Shown in pieces: positions 36,394 through 45,639 of a stretch of DNA of 64,000 nt. Position numbers and translations under genes: made by a program. The notes below the pieces were generated by a model that saw only the letters and a list, made by a program, of their open reading frames with translations, searched no databases and was not told the DNA's origin. The stretch is from Agaribacterium sp. ZY112 (GTDB lineage: Bacteria > Pseudomonadota > Gammaproteobacteria > Pseudomonadales > Cellvibrionaceae). Location of the stretch: the NCBI RefSeq assembly GCF_041346925.1, contig NZ_CP166840.1, forward strand, positions 3,843,001 to 3,907,000, read 5' to 3'. Within the stretch, counting starts at the first letter, position 1. The number at the start of each line of letters is the position of its first letter.

Positions 36394-37302
36394 ATGAATA
36401 AAACCAAGTTACTGCCGTCAATGCTGATGTTTGCCGAAGTAGTCAAACAAGGCTCTTTCACTCAAGCGGCCAAACAGCTCTCAATGAGTAAATCGGCCAT
36501 CAGTCAACAAGTCAGCAAGCTCGAGCAGGTACTTGATGCCCAGCTATTAAGCCGTAATACCCGTGGTTTGGCGGTCACCGCATTTGGAAAAAAATTGCTT
36601 GAGCGCTGCGAACTATTACAAGAGCAAGTCGACCTAACCTTTGTTGCTTTGAGCAATGCTGAAAGCAGCCCTAAGGGTGAGTTCTCCCTCACTGTTCCTC
36701 ATGCTCTAGAGCGCGACATTGCGGTACCGGCCTTGCGCCAGCTCTGCCAAGAATTCCCAGGCATAGAACCGCGCTTAGTCGTTTCAGACCAACGCTTGGA
36801 TCTTGTTAAAGACAAACTGGATATCGCTATCAATGCCGGAGAACTAAAAGACAGTTGTTATCGAGCCATGCCCATTGGCAGTAGCAGCGATATGTTCTGC
36901 GCCAGTGCCGAATATATTCAGCGCCATGGTCAAGTACAAACACTTGCCGATATAGAGCAACATCGCTGGATCACCGCCCTCTGGCAACAGCAAAAAGGCG
37001 CCTGTATTTATCAGCAAAGCAACAATGAACTTGTGCACACACTAGCAGCTAAACACAGCTATCGAGCCAGTACACTGTCGGCAGTGATTGAAATGGCCAA
37101 ACAACATATGGGCTTTGTACTATTACCCGACATTGTCAGTAAACCCTTATTAGCAGAACACGGTTTTTACCAACTGCTGCCTCAATACCGAGGCCCAAGC
37201 TGGCCTTTTTATCTTCTTCACAACTACCAAACCGATAAACCTCAATACGTAAATCGCTTTTATCAGCTTGTTTGCCACTACTTTGCTAAGGCCCAAGCTT
37301 AA
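36394..37302 (+). CDS. LysR-family transcriptional regulator
   Basis: 302 residues from ATG 36394 (AGAGAAG upstream); an earlier in-frame start at 36340 would add an atypical tail. N-terminal winged HTH: MLMFAEVVKQGSFTQAAKQLSMSKSAISQQVSKLEQ, the CrgA/AaeR-like subgroup. The effector domain (about 90-300) has the two-lobe pattern with a late MAKQHMGFVLLPD. Divergent DUF1330 gene is the natural regulatory target. The effector is unknown. Confidence 0.93.
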   Translation: MNKTKLLPSMLMFAEVVKQGSFTQAAKQLSMSKSAISQQVSKLEQVLDAQLLSRNTRGLAVTAFGKKLLERCELLQEQVDLTFVALSNAESSPKGEFSLTVPHALERDIAVPALRQLCQEFPGIEPRLVVSDQRLDLVKDKLDIAINAGELKDSCYRAMPIGSSSDMFCASAEYIQRHGQVQTLADIEQHRWITALWQQQKGACIYQQSNNELVHTLAAKHSYRASTLSAVIEMAKQHMGFVLLPDIVSKPLLAEHGFYQLLPQYRGPSWPFYLLHNYQTDKPQYVNRFYQLVCHYFAKAQA

Positions 37303-37491
37303 ACGATTTGATCCGTATCAGTTACATGACCTCGAATAAATAACAAGCGGCCATCGTGTAAAACTTGATTTAAAAAAAACAATCAAAGATATCGCTGCCG
37401 TAAAAGACGAAATAATGCCAGCTCCTTAGTGTTAAGTTCACATAACAAGAGTAAGCTTTAATGCTATTGAATCTGGCACAAGGAGAGCTAA

Positions 37492-40191
37492 ATGAAGTGG
37501 TTTCGTAAAGCCGAAGATGATGTACTGTCCGAACTTAACAGCAACAAAGAGCAAGGTTTAACCAGTGAGGAGGCCAATCAACGCCTTTCACAATATGGGC
37601 CCAATGAGCTCAGTGAAGCAGAAGGCAGTTCCGCCCTCGCCCTCTTTATAGAACAACTTAAAAACCCCATGTTGATTGTACTGGCCATCGGTGGCGTACT
37701 TTCAGGTGTGGGTGGGCACATGATTGATGCCATAGCCATTCTTGTCATCGTTGTCGCCAATGCCACCATTACCTTCTTACAAGAGCTCAGTGCCCAAAAG
37801 TCACTTAACGCCTTAAAAGAAATGGGCGCTCCTAATGCGCTTACGCTGCGTAATAGTAATTGGCAAAAAATTCCTGTTAAAGATCTTGTGCCGGGTGATT
37901 TAGTCAAACTCAATACCGGTGATGTTGTTGGCGCAGATTTGCGTGTCCTCAGCACTAACCAACTGACCATCGACGAGTCTGCGCTTACTGGTGAGTCAGA
38001 ACCCGTTGAGAAAAACGAAGAGCAACTGCACGCCCCTGAGCTCGGCATCGGCGATAGAGTGAACATGGCCTTTATGAGCACAATGGTGACGGCAGGTAAC
38101 GGCATTGGCATCGTCGTGAATACTGGCATGAATACCGAAGTGGGCCACATTGCCAACTTAATGCAAACCGCTGAAAACGTGCAGACTCCAATGCAGCGCC
38201 GCCTGCATACGCTATCTCAGGCTTTAATTGCTGCCGCCGTTGCTGCTGTTGCCTGTGTAATTGGTATTGGTTTATATAATGGTGCAGACTGGTTAGAAAT
38301 GCTCGGCACCGGTATATCCTTAAGTGTGGCGGCGATTCCAGAAGGTTTACCAACCGTAGTGACCATTGTCCTAACCATGGGCGCCAAACAAATGGCCTTG
38401 GACAATGCCCGTGTACGCCAACTAGCCTCTGTGGAAACACTGGGCTCGACCACGGTTATTTGTTCCGATAAAACCGGCACCCTAACTCAAAACCAAATGC
38501 AGGTTGTTTCTTATTGGAGCGCAGGCCGTAGTTTTGATGTGACCGGCCAAGGCTTTGAGCCCAAAGGGCGCTTCTTAGACGAAAACAAAAAAGAGCTCGA
38601 TCTTGAGAACACCGACGAGCTTAAATATGGCTTAATCATCTCTTCTATTTGTAATGATGCGATCTTGCAAGAAAAAGACGGTCGCTACAGTGTGCAAGGC
38701 AATCCAACCGAAGGCTCCTTAGTGGTCGCCGCAGCTAAGGCTGGCATTTACCGTGAAGAATTGTTTAAAGAAGGCTTTGCCCTACTCAAAAGTTTCCCTT
38801 TTGATTCCAAACGCAAAATGGCCAGTGCCATTGTTCGTGGCCCGCTAGGTCGTCACTGGCTGATTGCCAAGGGCGCGCCCGATGTACTGTTAAAGCGCAG
38901 CACCCATGTCTATTGGCACGGCGATACCCATGAGCTCAATGAGCACTATCAACAAGAAATTGCCGCAGGTGTTGAGCAATTTGGTGAACGCGCCTTACGT
39001 ACCCTAGCTTTGGCTTTTGTTGAAATTGACGAAGCCGATGTCAACAAAGGGCAAGAAGAGCATGAAAAAGACCTTACCTTTTTAGCGATGCACGGCATCA
39101 TTGACCCGCCTCGCCCTGAAGTTGTCGACTCTGTTGCCCAGTGTGCCGATGCAGGCATACGCACAGTGATGATTACCGGAGACCATGCCGCCACCGCAAA
39201 AGCGATCGCAGAAGAGCTCGGCATACGTCGCAGCGATGACGAGCTGGTGATGACAGGCCCCGAATTAGAAGAGTGCAGTGACAGGCAGTTAATCGATCTC
39301 GCGCCTAAAACCAGCGTCTTTGCTCGAGTCTCGCCCGAGCACAAACAACGTATTGTTAAAGCCTTACAAGCCAATAATGAAGTCGTAGCAATGACCGGCG
39401 ATGGTGTTAACGATGCCCCCGCATTACGCAATGCCGACATCGGCGTGGCAATGGGCATAGCCGGTACACAAGTGGCTAAAGACTCCGCCGATTTAGTACT
39501 ACTTGATGATAACTTTTCAACCATTGTCTCAGCAGTACGCCAAGGGCGTCGTATTTACGATAACTTGCGTAAATATCTACGAGCGGCGCTTACTGCCAAC
39601 GTCTCAGAAGTCAGCTGCGTATTATTCGCGTTTTTACTTATGGGCGACAACCCTCTTGTGCCTTTAACCACCATTATGATTTTGTGGATCAACTTGTTTA
39701 ACGACGCCTTGCCAAGTTTATGTTTGGGCTGGGAGAAACAAGAAGATGACATCATGAGCAGAAAACCACGCAAGCGAAACGAAAGCTTTTTTGCCGACGG
39801 CCTCGCTGCACGTATATTAGTGCGCGGATTAACTCACGGAGCCATCGTCTACGCGCTATTCGACCTAGCATTAAGCCGTGGTGCCAGTACCGCCTATGCG
39901 CAAACCCTAGCATTTATAACCTTGATGTTTATCTTAAGCATTCACTTATTAGACGCACGTAGCTTTAAAAGCATCTTTAGGCTCAACCCGTTTAAAAATA
40001 AGTTATTGTTTAGCGTGATGCTAGCCACAACAGGAACGACCTTAGCGGTGATCTACTCACCACTAGGCGGCATACTCTTTGGTACTGTGGCGCTATCGGC
40101 CAAGCACCTACTAATGAGCTTAATGATCGCCGCACTTCCTACCTTAGTACTCTCAAGTTTGAAGGAATTATTTAATATAAAATTCCTTTAA
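37492..40191 (+). CDS. P-type cation-transporting ATPase (P2 type)
   Basis: 899-residue membrane pump without an N-terminal metal-binding domain. Actuator motif DESALTGESEPVEK, PEGLP in TM4 (SVAAIPEGLPTVV), phosphorylated Asp 326 in CSDKTGTLTQNQM, KGAPD in the nucleotide domain, and MTGDGVNDAPALRNADIGVAMG in the P domain. The C-terminal half adds six membrane helices. The layout is that of Ca2+ (P2A) or Na+ pumps of bacteria; the ion cannot be fixed by eye. AAGGAG precedes the ATG and a strong terminator follows. It is a single-gene unit. Confidence 0.94.
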   Translation: MKWFRKAEDDVLSELNSNKEQGLTSEEANQRLSQYGPNELSEAEGSSALALFIEQLKNPMLIVLAIGGVLSGVGGHMIDAIAILVIVVANATITFLQELSAQKSLNALKEMGAPNALTLRNSNWQKIPVKDLVPGDLVKLNTGDVVGADLRVLSTNQLTIDESALTGESEPVEKNEEQLHAPELGIGDRVNMAFMSTMVTAGNGIGIVVNTGMNTEVGHIANLMQTAENVQTPMQRRLHTLSQALIAAAVAAVACVIGIGLYNGADWLEMLGTGISLSVAAIPEGLPTVVTIVLTMGAKQMALDNARVRQLASVETLGSTTVICSDKTGTLTQNQMQVVSYWSAGRSFDVTGQGFEPKGRFLDENKKELDLENTDELKYGLIISSICNDAILQEKDGRYSVQGNPTEGSLVVAAAKAGIYREELFKEGFALLKSFPFDSKRKMASAIVRGPLGRHWLIAKGAPDVLLKRSTHVYWHGDTHELNEHYQQEIAAGVEQFGERALRTLALAFVEIDEADVNKGQEEHEKDLTFLAMHGIIDPPRPEVVDSVAQCADAGIRTVMITGDHAATAKAIAEELGIRRSDDELVMTGPELEECSDRQLIDLAPKTSVFARVSPEHKQRIVKALQANNEVVAMTGDGVNDAPALRNADIGVAMGIAGTQVAKDSADLVLLDDNFSTIVSAVRQGRRIYDNLRKYLRAALTANVSEVSCVLFAFLLMGDNPLVPLTTIMILWINLFNDALPSLCLGWEKQEDDIMSRKPRKRNESFFADGLAARILVRGLTHGAIVYALFDLALSRGASTAYAQTLAFITLMFILSIHLLDARSFKSIFRLNPFKNKLLFSVMLATTGTTLAVIYSPLGGILFGTVALSAKHLLMSLMIAALPTLVLSSLKELFNIKFL

Positions 40192-40213
40192 TAGAGTCTT
40201 TTATAGAGCTTAC

Positions 40214-40249
40214 AAAAAAGCCCGTTGGTATAGCTCCTACGGGCTTTTT
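40214..40249. terminator. Bidirectional terminator
   Basis: AAAAAGCCCGT (40215-40225) pairs with ACGGGCTTTTT (40239-40249), with extra G-C pairs inside the loop. A and T runs flank both sides, serving the P-type ATPase gene (plus) and the convergent gene at 40248-40799 (minus). Confidence 0.85.
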
Positions 40250-40799
40250 ATTTAGGATTACCTAGCTCATTGATCAGCTCGACCAGTTGGGAAATTTTAC
40301 TATTTGAGAGCTGCCGATAATCGAAATAAGGGCAAATAATAAAATTATAAGCCTTGCTAATAGCAAACTCCGAATTAAGCCAGTGTGTGCTTTTGGCCAG
40401 CTCTGGCAACTCTGCTAATAATTTATTGCCGTAAGTTCGGCCACTGACAATATGAATCGTTGAGCTTGCGGTTTCAAAGCTTGGCACAGAAAACAGTAGA
40501 TTGAGCGCTGCATCTTCTTGCAATAAAAACTGATCACGAAAATCCTGCCACGTATTTGCCTGTTTTTGAAAAGGCCAACGAGGCGCTTCAAGCTCAAACA
40601 CTAACTTGGCATAAACATTAAAAACCTTTCGCCAACCATTGCCACAAGCATCTGAAATCAGCTTAATCTCACCTTTTTGTAAAGGTCTAAGCCCCTCAAG
40701 CAACTGATATTCCTGCATAGCTGGGCGGTTTTCAATATAAACTGAGATTCTTGCTTGCCAGGAGCCTAAACCGATAAGCGGCTTAACACGGCCATTCAT
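40248..40799 (-). CDS. Uncharacterised protein, DUF6942-like
   Basis: 183-residue cytoplasmic protein. I associate its pattern (IGLGSWQARISVYIENRP, ACGNGWRKVFNVYAKLVF, IHIVSGRTYGNKLL, ICPYFDYRQLSN) from memory with a gammaproteobacterial family, DUF6942, but cannot verify it. No function is known to me. GGAG lies 8 bases before the ATG. It is 39 bases downstream of the membrane transporter gene at 40839, probably co-transcribed. Confidence 0.75.
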   Translation of the reverse strand: MNGRVKPLIGLGSWQARISVYIENRPAMQEYQLLEGLRPLQKGEIKLISDACGNGWRKVFNVYAKLVFELEAPRWPFQKQANTWQDFRDQFLLQEDAALNLLFSVPSFETASSTIHIVSGRTYGNKLLAELPELAKSTHWLNSEFAISKAYNFIICPYFDYRQLSNSKISQLVELINELGNPK

Positions 40800-40838
40800 T
40801 GGTATGCTCCAGGTAAGCTCTGAATATATACACGCACG

Positions 40839-42050
40839 TTATTCAGAAGGTAGACCTAAGAAAAACACCAGCGAACAGATAATCGCTAATGCGCCAAAAA
40901 ACAGCATCCGAGGTAGACGTAAGGCCAAGCTTTTATCTTGCCAAGCGACACTTAAGGCAACCAAACACTGCAAACTATAAAACAATGCAAAAGCACGCGA
41001 AGCGTAACTAATGATGCCATTAACGTTTGTCTCCCAAGTCAGAGCAATCGCTACCAACAAGATCAATGCATAAGCAGAGCGAAGTGATAAACGCTTGTGA
41101 GTAAGCTCTTCTAACAAACCACCAGCACCAGAATTATCGGCCACGGCGGCACTAAACTGGCTGCCAATTGCGGCAATCGACAACATAAGTGGTAATACTA
41201 AAGCTACGGGTGCGGTCATCGTAATAATGGCGGTAACATCCGATCCCAAACCAACATCAAACAGTACGGTCGCCAGCGCAATAAACACAAGATAAATAGC
41301 GGCAGATAATAGTTGCGCTGTACGCATGGTACGAATACGTTGCTCTGGAGGGTGAGCGCTGCCCAAGTAACGAGAGGTTTCAAAGCCCTGAACCACGATC
41401 AACAAACCAAGCAATACACGTAAGTCTTGAAAATCGATATGCGAATCGAGTTGAGCCAGATGCCACTGACCATTTAAATAGAGCTGGCCGTTGTAAATAA
41501 TAAGCCCCAGTAATAAAGCCCCTATCACACCTAAATTCAAACTAATGGCATAACTTTCAACTTTTTCTAAGGCATCTAAACCGCGCCAAATGCCAACAAC
41601 ACCAATGATCATTAACAACACGGTGGTAATGATATTGGCGAGTAAATCGCTGTGTATAGAAAAAGCGTTTAAAGAAAAGCTCGCCAGTAGCTGCAAATAA
41701 TAAGTAACGGAAATAAAATAGGCGACAGCAAGCACGATACGAGAGACAAAGGCCAGCTCCTGAGCCAAGCCCTGTTTTTTGTTTTCTATTGGCTCAAAGT
41801 GCCGAATATTAAAACGAATGGCACTGCCAACCGCAAAGGCCAATAACAACAGAGCCGCCATACACACAACGGCTAGGTTACCAACAATGCCTGCCAACAG
41901 AGGCGCGCTCACCAAAAAACCACTGCCCATAATCGAAGCTAGGGGCGTAACCGTTGCTTTCCAGTTAGACGATGTCGCCAAGCGAGGAGAAAACGCAAGA
42001 TACGCCGCGAGCGACAGGGCAAAAAGAACTAGCAAGCTGTTTAACAGCAT
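40839..42050 (-). CDS. Multi-spanning membrane protein, APC-superfamily-like transporter
   Basis: 403 residues with about eleven hydrophobic segments. The early helix-break pattern (TPLASIMGSGFLVSAPLLAGI) and a later QGFETSRYLGS segment resemble the unwound helices 1 and 6 of LeuT/APC-fold transporters such as amino-acid or NRAMP-like permeases. No substrate can be assigned. AAGG sits 7 bases before the ATG. It is upstream of the DUF6942-like gene in the same direction. Confidence 0.8.
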   Translation of the reverse strand: MLLNSLLVLFALSLAAYLAFSPRLATSSNWKATVTPLASIMGSGFLVSAPLLAGIVGNLAVVCMAALLLLAFAVGSAIRFNIRHFEPIENKKQGLAQELAFVSRIVLAVAYFISVTYYLQLLASFSLNAFSIHSDLLANIITTVLLMIIGVVGIWRGLDALEKVESYAISLNLGVIGALLLGLIIYNGQLYLNGQWHLAQLDSHIDFQDLRVLLGLLIVVQGFETSRYLGSAHPPEQRIRTMRTAQLLSAAIYLVFIALATVLFDVGLGSDVTAIITMTAPVALVLPLMLSIAAIGSQFSAAVADNSGAGGLLEELTHKRLSLRSAYALILLVAIALTWETNVNGIISYASRAFALFYSLQCLVALSVAWQDKSLALRLPRMLFFGALAIICSLVFFLGLPSE

Positions 42051-42178
42051 AAGTAACCTTAGAGCGAGAGCGTCAATAGAAATAAAAGCCGTATGGCAAG
42101 AAGCCTAAACTTAGGCTGGCCTCCATTCTACCCTCAACGTAATACAGCTCAAGCTCACTCAAGCAAAGTAAAATCTTC

Positions 42179-42709
42179 TTATGCTGTTTTCTGAGCTAAA
42201 CGACGCAAAAAAACCTTAATATTGGTTTTAGCCGAGCCTTCTGTTGCTAAGCGTAAACGCTCGGCTGCAAGAAAGGCCTCATCTTGAGTCACGGTATAAG
42301 GGCTAACCACTTTCTGCTCAAAGTACGTTTCTTCGGTTTGCTTATTTAACAAACGATAATGGATATGGGTGCTCACTGTGGTATTAAAACCAAGCACTGG
42401 GTAATCAATACGTAAAAGTTCAATATCAAGTTCGTAATTAGCTTCTTCAGAACCAAGCTTTACTGCAGCGAGTGAACGTTTTAAAGCATCCGAAAACTGC
42501 TGATTATTCACTTCTGAATGCCATAGAGGATTATCCTCTTGAGCACCGGAGACATAACGAACTTCTATATTACCCTGTAATTCATCTGGAAACTGTAAGC
42601 TAGATAGCTCTGTTGATGCAGACACCATCTGCCCTGTACGAGTATGTTGAGCGCACGCGCCTAAACCAAGTAGCGCAATTAATAGCGCCGACAAAAGCAA
42701 GTCTGACAT
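42179..42709 (-). CDS. Uncharacterised lipoprotein
   Basis: 176 residues with a short signal and lipobox LGAC near residue 19. The mature part alternates beta strands and helices (IEVRYVSG, YELDIELLRIDYPVLGF, STHIHYRLLNKQ), with a C-terminal helix of the kind seen in small outer-membrane lipoproteins. Family not recognised. GGGGA precedes the ATG. It faces the same way as the transporter gene but is separated from it by 128 bases. Confidence 0.75.
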   Translation of the reverse strand: MSDLLLSALLIALLGLGACAQHTRTGQMVSASTELSSLQFPDELQGNIEVRYVSGAQEDNPLWHSEVNNQQFSDALKRSLAAVKLGSEEANYELDIELLRIDYPVLGFNTTVSTHIHYRLLNKQTEETYFEQKVVSPYTVTQDEAFLAAERLRLATEGSAKTNIKVFLRRLAQKTA

Positions 42710-42837
42710 TCATTCCCCAAAACGATCATTTAAAACACAGCCCAAAGCAGCCATAACAAGCCTTCTTGACTTGTCAAAGCATAGACCTCAGTGAAGGCGA
42801 ATAGTGCGGGGGGAATGTTAAATACGGTCAATAATCG

Positions 42838-43074
42838 CTAAAAAAGTTCAATACCGTCATCATCGTCACTGCGTTTTCTATCATTCTCTTCAGCAAGAAT
42901 AAGATCTTTTAGCTCTACTAACTCTTGATCGTTCAACTCAGAAATTTTTAAGTGCTGAAACGTACGCTTAAGTGCTTGATCCGCCTGATAACACTTCTGA
43001 TGAGCAGGCCCCTTACCTGCAATCGTAATCCCGTCTCGACCAAATACAGGCGCATTACAATAGAGGCATTTCAT
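42838..43074 (-). CDS. Small zinc-ribbon-like protein (DUF2175-like)
   Basis: 78 residues beginning MKCLYCNAPVFGRDGITIAG, with Cys-x-x-Cys, then a His-x-x-Cys (AHQKCYQ), a plausible zinc site. The C-terminal half is a charged helix ending DDGIELF. I relate it to DUF2175 without certainty. It follows the VOC gene by 14 bases, so it is last in a CopD-VOC-zinc-ribbon unit. Confidence 0.75.
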   Translation of the reverse strand: MKCLYCNAPVFGRDGITIAGKGPAHQKCYQADQALKRTFQHLKISELNDQELVELKDLILAEENDRKRSDDDDGIELF

Positions 43075-43088
43075 AGAAGTCAGAACCT

Positions 43089-43487
43089 TTAGCTATTCCC
43101 ACGGGCTTGTTCATATAACTCTAGCGGAAGGCCATCCGGATCGCTAAAAAAAGTGTAACGTTTGCCGGTGTATTCATCGATACGAATCGCTTCAAGCTCA
43201 ATGCCCTGTGCTTGTAAATGCGCCTTTGCCTGATCGATATCAGTCACAGAAAAGGCAAGATGCCTAAGCCCTTGAGCCTCTGGATAGCTCGGCCTTGCTG
43301 GCCGATTAGGAAAAGAGAAGAGCTCAATTTGACCGCCATCAGGCAAAGCCAAGTCTAATTTATAGGACTCTCGCTGCTCACGGTAGTTTTCAGCGATCAC
43401 TTTTAAGCCAAGCACCACACTGTAAAAGTGTTTGGAGCGCTGATAATCCGAGCAAATAATCGCAGCGTGATGAATGGAGTTAAGCAC
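43089..43487 (-). CDS. VOC-family glyoxalase-like protein (YaeR/GloA2-like)
   Basis: 132 residues, two beta-alpha-beta-beta-beta modules of the vicinal oxygen chelate fold: IHHAAIICSDYQRSKHFY at the start, IELFSFPNRP, LRHLAFSVTDIDQAKAHL, and the C-terminal FFSDPDGLPLELYE. Metal ligands of the family (His 6, Glu 55 region, His 77 region, Glu near 124) appear present. YaeR/GloA2 members are glyoxalase-I-like, with doubtful activity. GTG start with GAGGTGG 6 bases upstream. Part of the operon with the CopD-like and zinc-ribbon genes. Confidence 0.88.
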   Translation of the reverse strand: MLNSIHHAAIICSDYQRSKHFYSVVLGLKVIAENYREQRESYKLDLALPDGGQIELFSFPNRPARPSYPEAQGLRHLAFSVTDIDQAKAHLQAQGIELEAIRIDEYTGKRYTFFSDPDGLPLELYEQARGNS

Positions 43488-43500
43488 GTTAAGCCACCTC

Positions 43501-43959
43501 TTATAAAAGCCAACCGGCTCTAAACGAGACGCCAGCTACAACAAATAATACTGAGAATATCGTCACCGGCACAATATGCCAGGCCATATCAACCAAGTAA
43601 CGATGCTCGACACCTTCTTGTGACAACTTTGGAATAACACGAAAGCGCGCATCAACCGCAAATAATAAGGTTAAGCACAATAAACTGAGCTTTGCGGCAA
43701 TGCCGTGAGCGACAGGAATAGACATATCAAACCACATACTGACATCGGGCAACATACGGTGGGCTAGCAACAAGCCCGTTATGACCTGGACCACCAAAGC
43801 AGGCATGCCGATTTTTTCATAAACAGACTCAAAATCAAGCAACTGCTTAGCCGAGCGATTTTTTAATACAGCCGGTAAAACAACAACAGACAAGACGATA
43901 TGGCCGCCCGTCCAAATACACGCTGCAATAAGATGCAGTAGCAGCAACACACCATACAT
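43501..43959 (-). CDS. CopD-like membrane protein
   Basis: 152 residues from the ATG at 43959, giving MYGVLLLLHLIAACIWTGGH, the normal start of this family; the frame extends upstream to 44034 with an extra hydrophobic stretch. Four membrane helices with His in LLLLHLIAA and GGHI, PVAHGIAAKLSL and a final MAWHIVPVTIFSVLFV. Resembles the CopD/YncM copper-resistance or haem-handling family. It heads a small operon with the VOC and zinc-ribbon genes, whose relation is unclear. Confidence 0.8.
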   Translation of the reverse strand: MYGVLLLLHLIAACIWTGGHIVLSVVVLPAVLKNRSAKQLLDFESVYEKIGMPALVVQVITGLLLAHRMLPDVSMWFDMSIPVAHGIAAKLSLLCLTLLFAVDARFRVIPKLSQEGVEHRYLVDMAWHIVPVTIFSVLFVVAGVSFRAGWLL

Positions 43960-44143
43960 AGATAGAACCCTGTACAAGAAAAAAATAAACACAAGGCTCG
44001 CAATAGCGCTGGTAAACAGCTGTTTAGAAGCCAAGATGAAGGCACAGCATCACCTACTTGCCCAATCACAAGCTTGCGCTCAATCAAGAGAATAAGTATC
44101 AATCTTATTTAGCACTACAAGCTTGCTCATATCATCAACAAGC

Positions 44144-44401
44144 TTATGTCTGTATAAATGCTTCAACACAGTTACGGCAGATACAGACTTTACTTTTAGC
44201 GTCATCGGGAAGAGTTTTAAGTAAGGCCTCAGGAAAAGTAAAATTAGGCTCGCTGCACCAGCATGAAGAGGCCTTCTGCTTTACATGCATACAGTCATTA
44301 GCCTTGCCACATAATGGGCAACACGCAGCATAGACTAGAGGCTGCTCACTGGGTTTATAAAACTTAACCTGATCAGTTGGGCTATCAACAAGCTTTACCA
44401 T
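44144..44401 (-). CDS. Cysteine-rich CWC-type protein
   Basis: 85 residues if started at ATG 44401, which avoids a 41-base overlap with the BLUF gene; an upstream ATG (44470) would add residues that look like out-of-frame BLUF sequence. Core: CCPLCGKANDCMHV, SSCWCSEPNFTFP and KVCICRNCVEAF, the pattern of the cysteine-rich CWC family, probably zinc-binding. Role unknown. The gene sits directly behind the blue-light sensor gene and may be coupled to it. Confidence 0.78.
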   Translation of the reverse strand: MVKLVDSPTDQVKFYKPSEQPLVYAACCPLCGKANDCMHVKQKASSCWCSEPNFTFPEALLKTLPDDAKSKVCICRNCVEAFIQT

Positions 44402-44429
44402 AGGGGTCTCAATGGGGGGCACAACAGAC

Positions 44430-44867
44430 TTATTGCTTCCAGTCGGGAGCTTTAAGATATATGTGCACATCTTGAATCAAAGCTAGAGCTTGCCACTCCT
44501 CTAGAGGAAAGCGCAAGCCGCCTTCTTCTTCACCGTATTTTTGACTAAGCGCCAAAGCGGTCTGTTGGTTGAAGTTAAATACACCAATCCCTTTCATAGA
44601 CCATGATTCAAACAAGCGCGCATCGACCGGATGAAAAGCAATTAACTGAAAACCCCCATGCCTATTATCATTAATAATACGACAATAGGTTTGGTTGACG
44701 TGCTCGTAGTGCCCCTCTATCACTTGTAAAAAATGAGTTTCAGAAGCTAATAGCACCCCCGTAATCTCATTTATTTGGTTGTGCTTTTCACTCGAGTGCA
44801 TAATATCTTCGACACAAGCCCAATCGATAGGCTTTTGGCTTTTACTCTTATAGATCAAACGATACAT
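44430..44867 (-). CDS. BLUF-domain blue-light photoreceptor
   Basis: 145 residues, essentially one FAD-binding BLUF domain with a short C-terminal extension. Photocycle residues are spaced exactly as in AppA (Tyr21/Asn45/Gln63): Tyr 6 (MYRLIYKS), Asn 30 and Gln 48 (FLQVIEG). Trp 89 and Met 91 match AppA Trp104/Met106. ITGVLL and the RH of INDNRHGG are also family marks. With no output domain it must signal through a partner protein. GGAGAG precedes the ATG. Confidence 0.94.
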   Translation of the reverse strand: MYRLIYKSKSQKPIDWACVEDIMHSSEKHNQINEITGVLLASETHFLQVIEGHYEHVNQTYCRIINDNRHGGFQLIAFHPVDARLFESWSMKGIGVFNFNQQTALALSQKYGEEEGGLRFPLEEWQALALIQDVHIYLKAPDWKQ

Positions 44868-45143
44868 AACAACTCTCCCAGATAGTTTTTAGCGCCAACT
44901 AACACAATAAGAGCCAACAGGCATACACGCCGTTAATAAGCTAAGTATACGAAGTAAAGCCCGTTTTAGTTTTTTCTTCTCAGGCACCTTGGTGTTAGAA
45001 ACAAATACTCTAATACTAAAAGCAGTAAGCGCGTAGCAACTAGCTAAACTCAAGGTATAAATAAAGAGTCTAGAACCGATACAAAATGAAGTAAAAAAAC
45101 GAAAGCTAAAAAGCCTTCCAAAAAATAAGTCACGAGGTGGTGT

Positions 45144-45629
45144 ATGTCACAACTAAAATACCTCACGGATGATATTAACGAACTCGATGCCGCTGAACAC
45201 GACTTAGAAAATAACGGCATACCCCGCAACAACATTCATATACTTAGCAATGATCAGCACGCATTAAGTGAGCACGACCTACCGCCTTTCTCTGAATGGG
45301 CTAGGCGCGACATCCTCTACTATGGTGCACGAGGAGCGGCCCTTGGCGCGGGGCTTGCCTCATTAATTCTGTTATCAGGCTTTCTATTTACCATCAGCAA
45401 CCCAATAAGCTGGCTAGTCATCAGCTTTCTTGCACTAGGCATTATGGGCTTTTGCACTTGGGAAGGCAGTTTATTAGGGGTAACAAGACTTAATCACAAG
45501 CTCGATGACTACAAAGATGCCTTAGCCCGAGGTCAGCATCTACTCGTTGTTGATGTCGATACAGAGCAACAAGAAAAGGTAGCTCGTTACGCAATCGATA
45601 GCCATGCCCCACTCAAGGCAGTGAATTAA
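45144..45629 (+). CDS. Membrane protein, general-stress/DUF1269-like
   Basis: 161 residues. The N-terminal ~50 residues form a small soluble alpha/beta unit (LKYLTDDINELDAAEHDLEN, GIPRNNIHILS). Two glycine-rich helices follow (GARGAALGAGLASLILLSGF; WLVISFLALGIMGFCTW), then a soluble tail repeating the first unit's style (LLVVDVDTEQQEKVARY). The pattern is seen in stress-related integral membrane proteins. Function unknown. GAGGTGG precedes the ATG. It converges on rsmJ with an 10-base gap. Confidence 0.78.
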   Translation: MSQLKYLTDDINELDAAEHDLENNGIPRNNIHILSNDQHALSEHDLPPFSEWARRDILYYGARGAALGAGLASLILLSGFLFTISNPISWLVISFLALGIMGFCTWEGSLLGVTRLNHKLDDYKDALARGQHLLVVDVDTEQQEKVARYAIDSHAPLKAVN

Positions 45630-45639
45630 CTATCAGAGC

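Noticed and set aside
37578..38156. 192-codon minus-strand frame opposite the P-type ATPase
   Set aside because: Mirror image of a strongly conserved ATPase region, with Ser/Met/Pro-biased composition and no start signals.
38949..39524. 191-codon minus-strand frame opposite the P-type ATPase
   Set aside because: Antisense of the MTGDGVNDAP region; Ser/Ala-rich, no recognisable domain.
44402..44470. Upstream ATG for the cysteine-rich CWC gene
   Set aside because: It would overlap the BLUF coding sequence by 41 bases, and the extra residues read like out-of-frame BLUF sequence.
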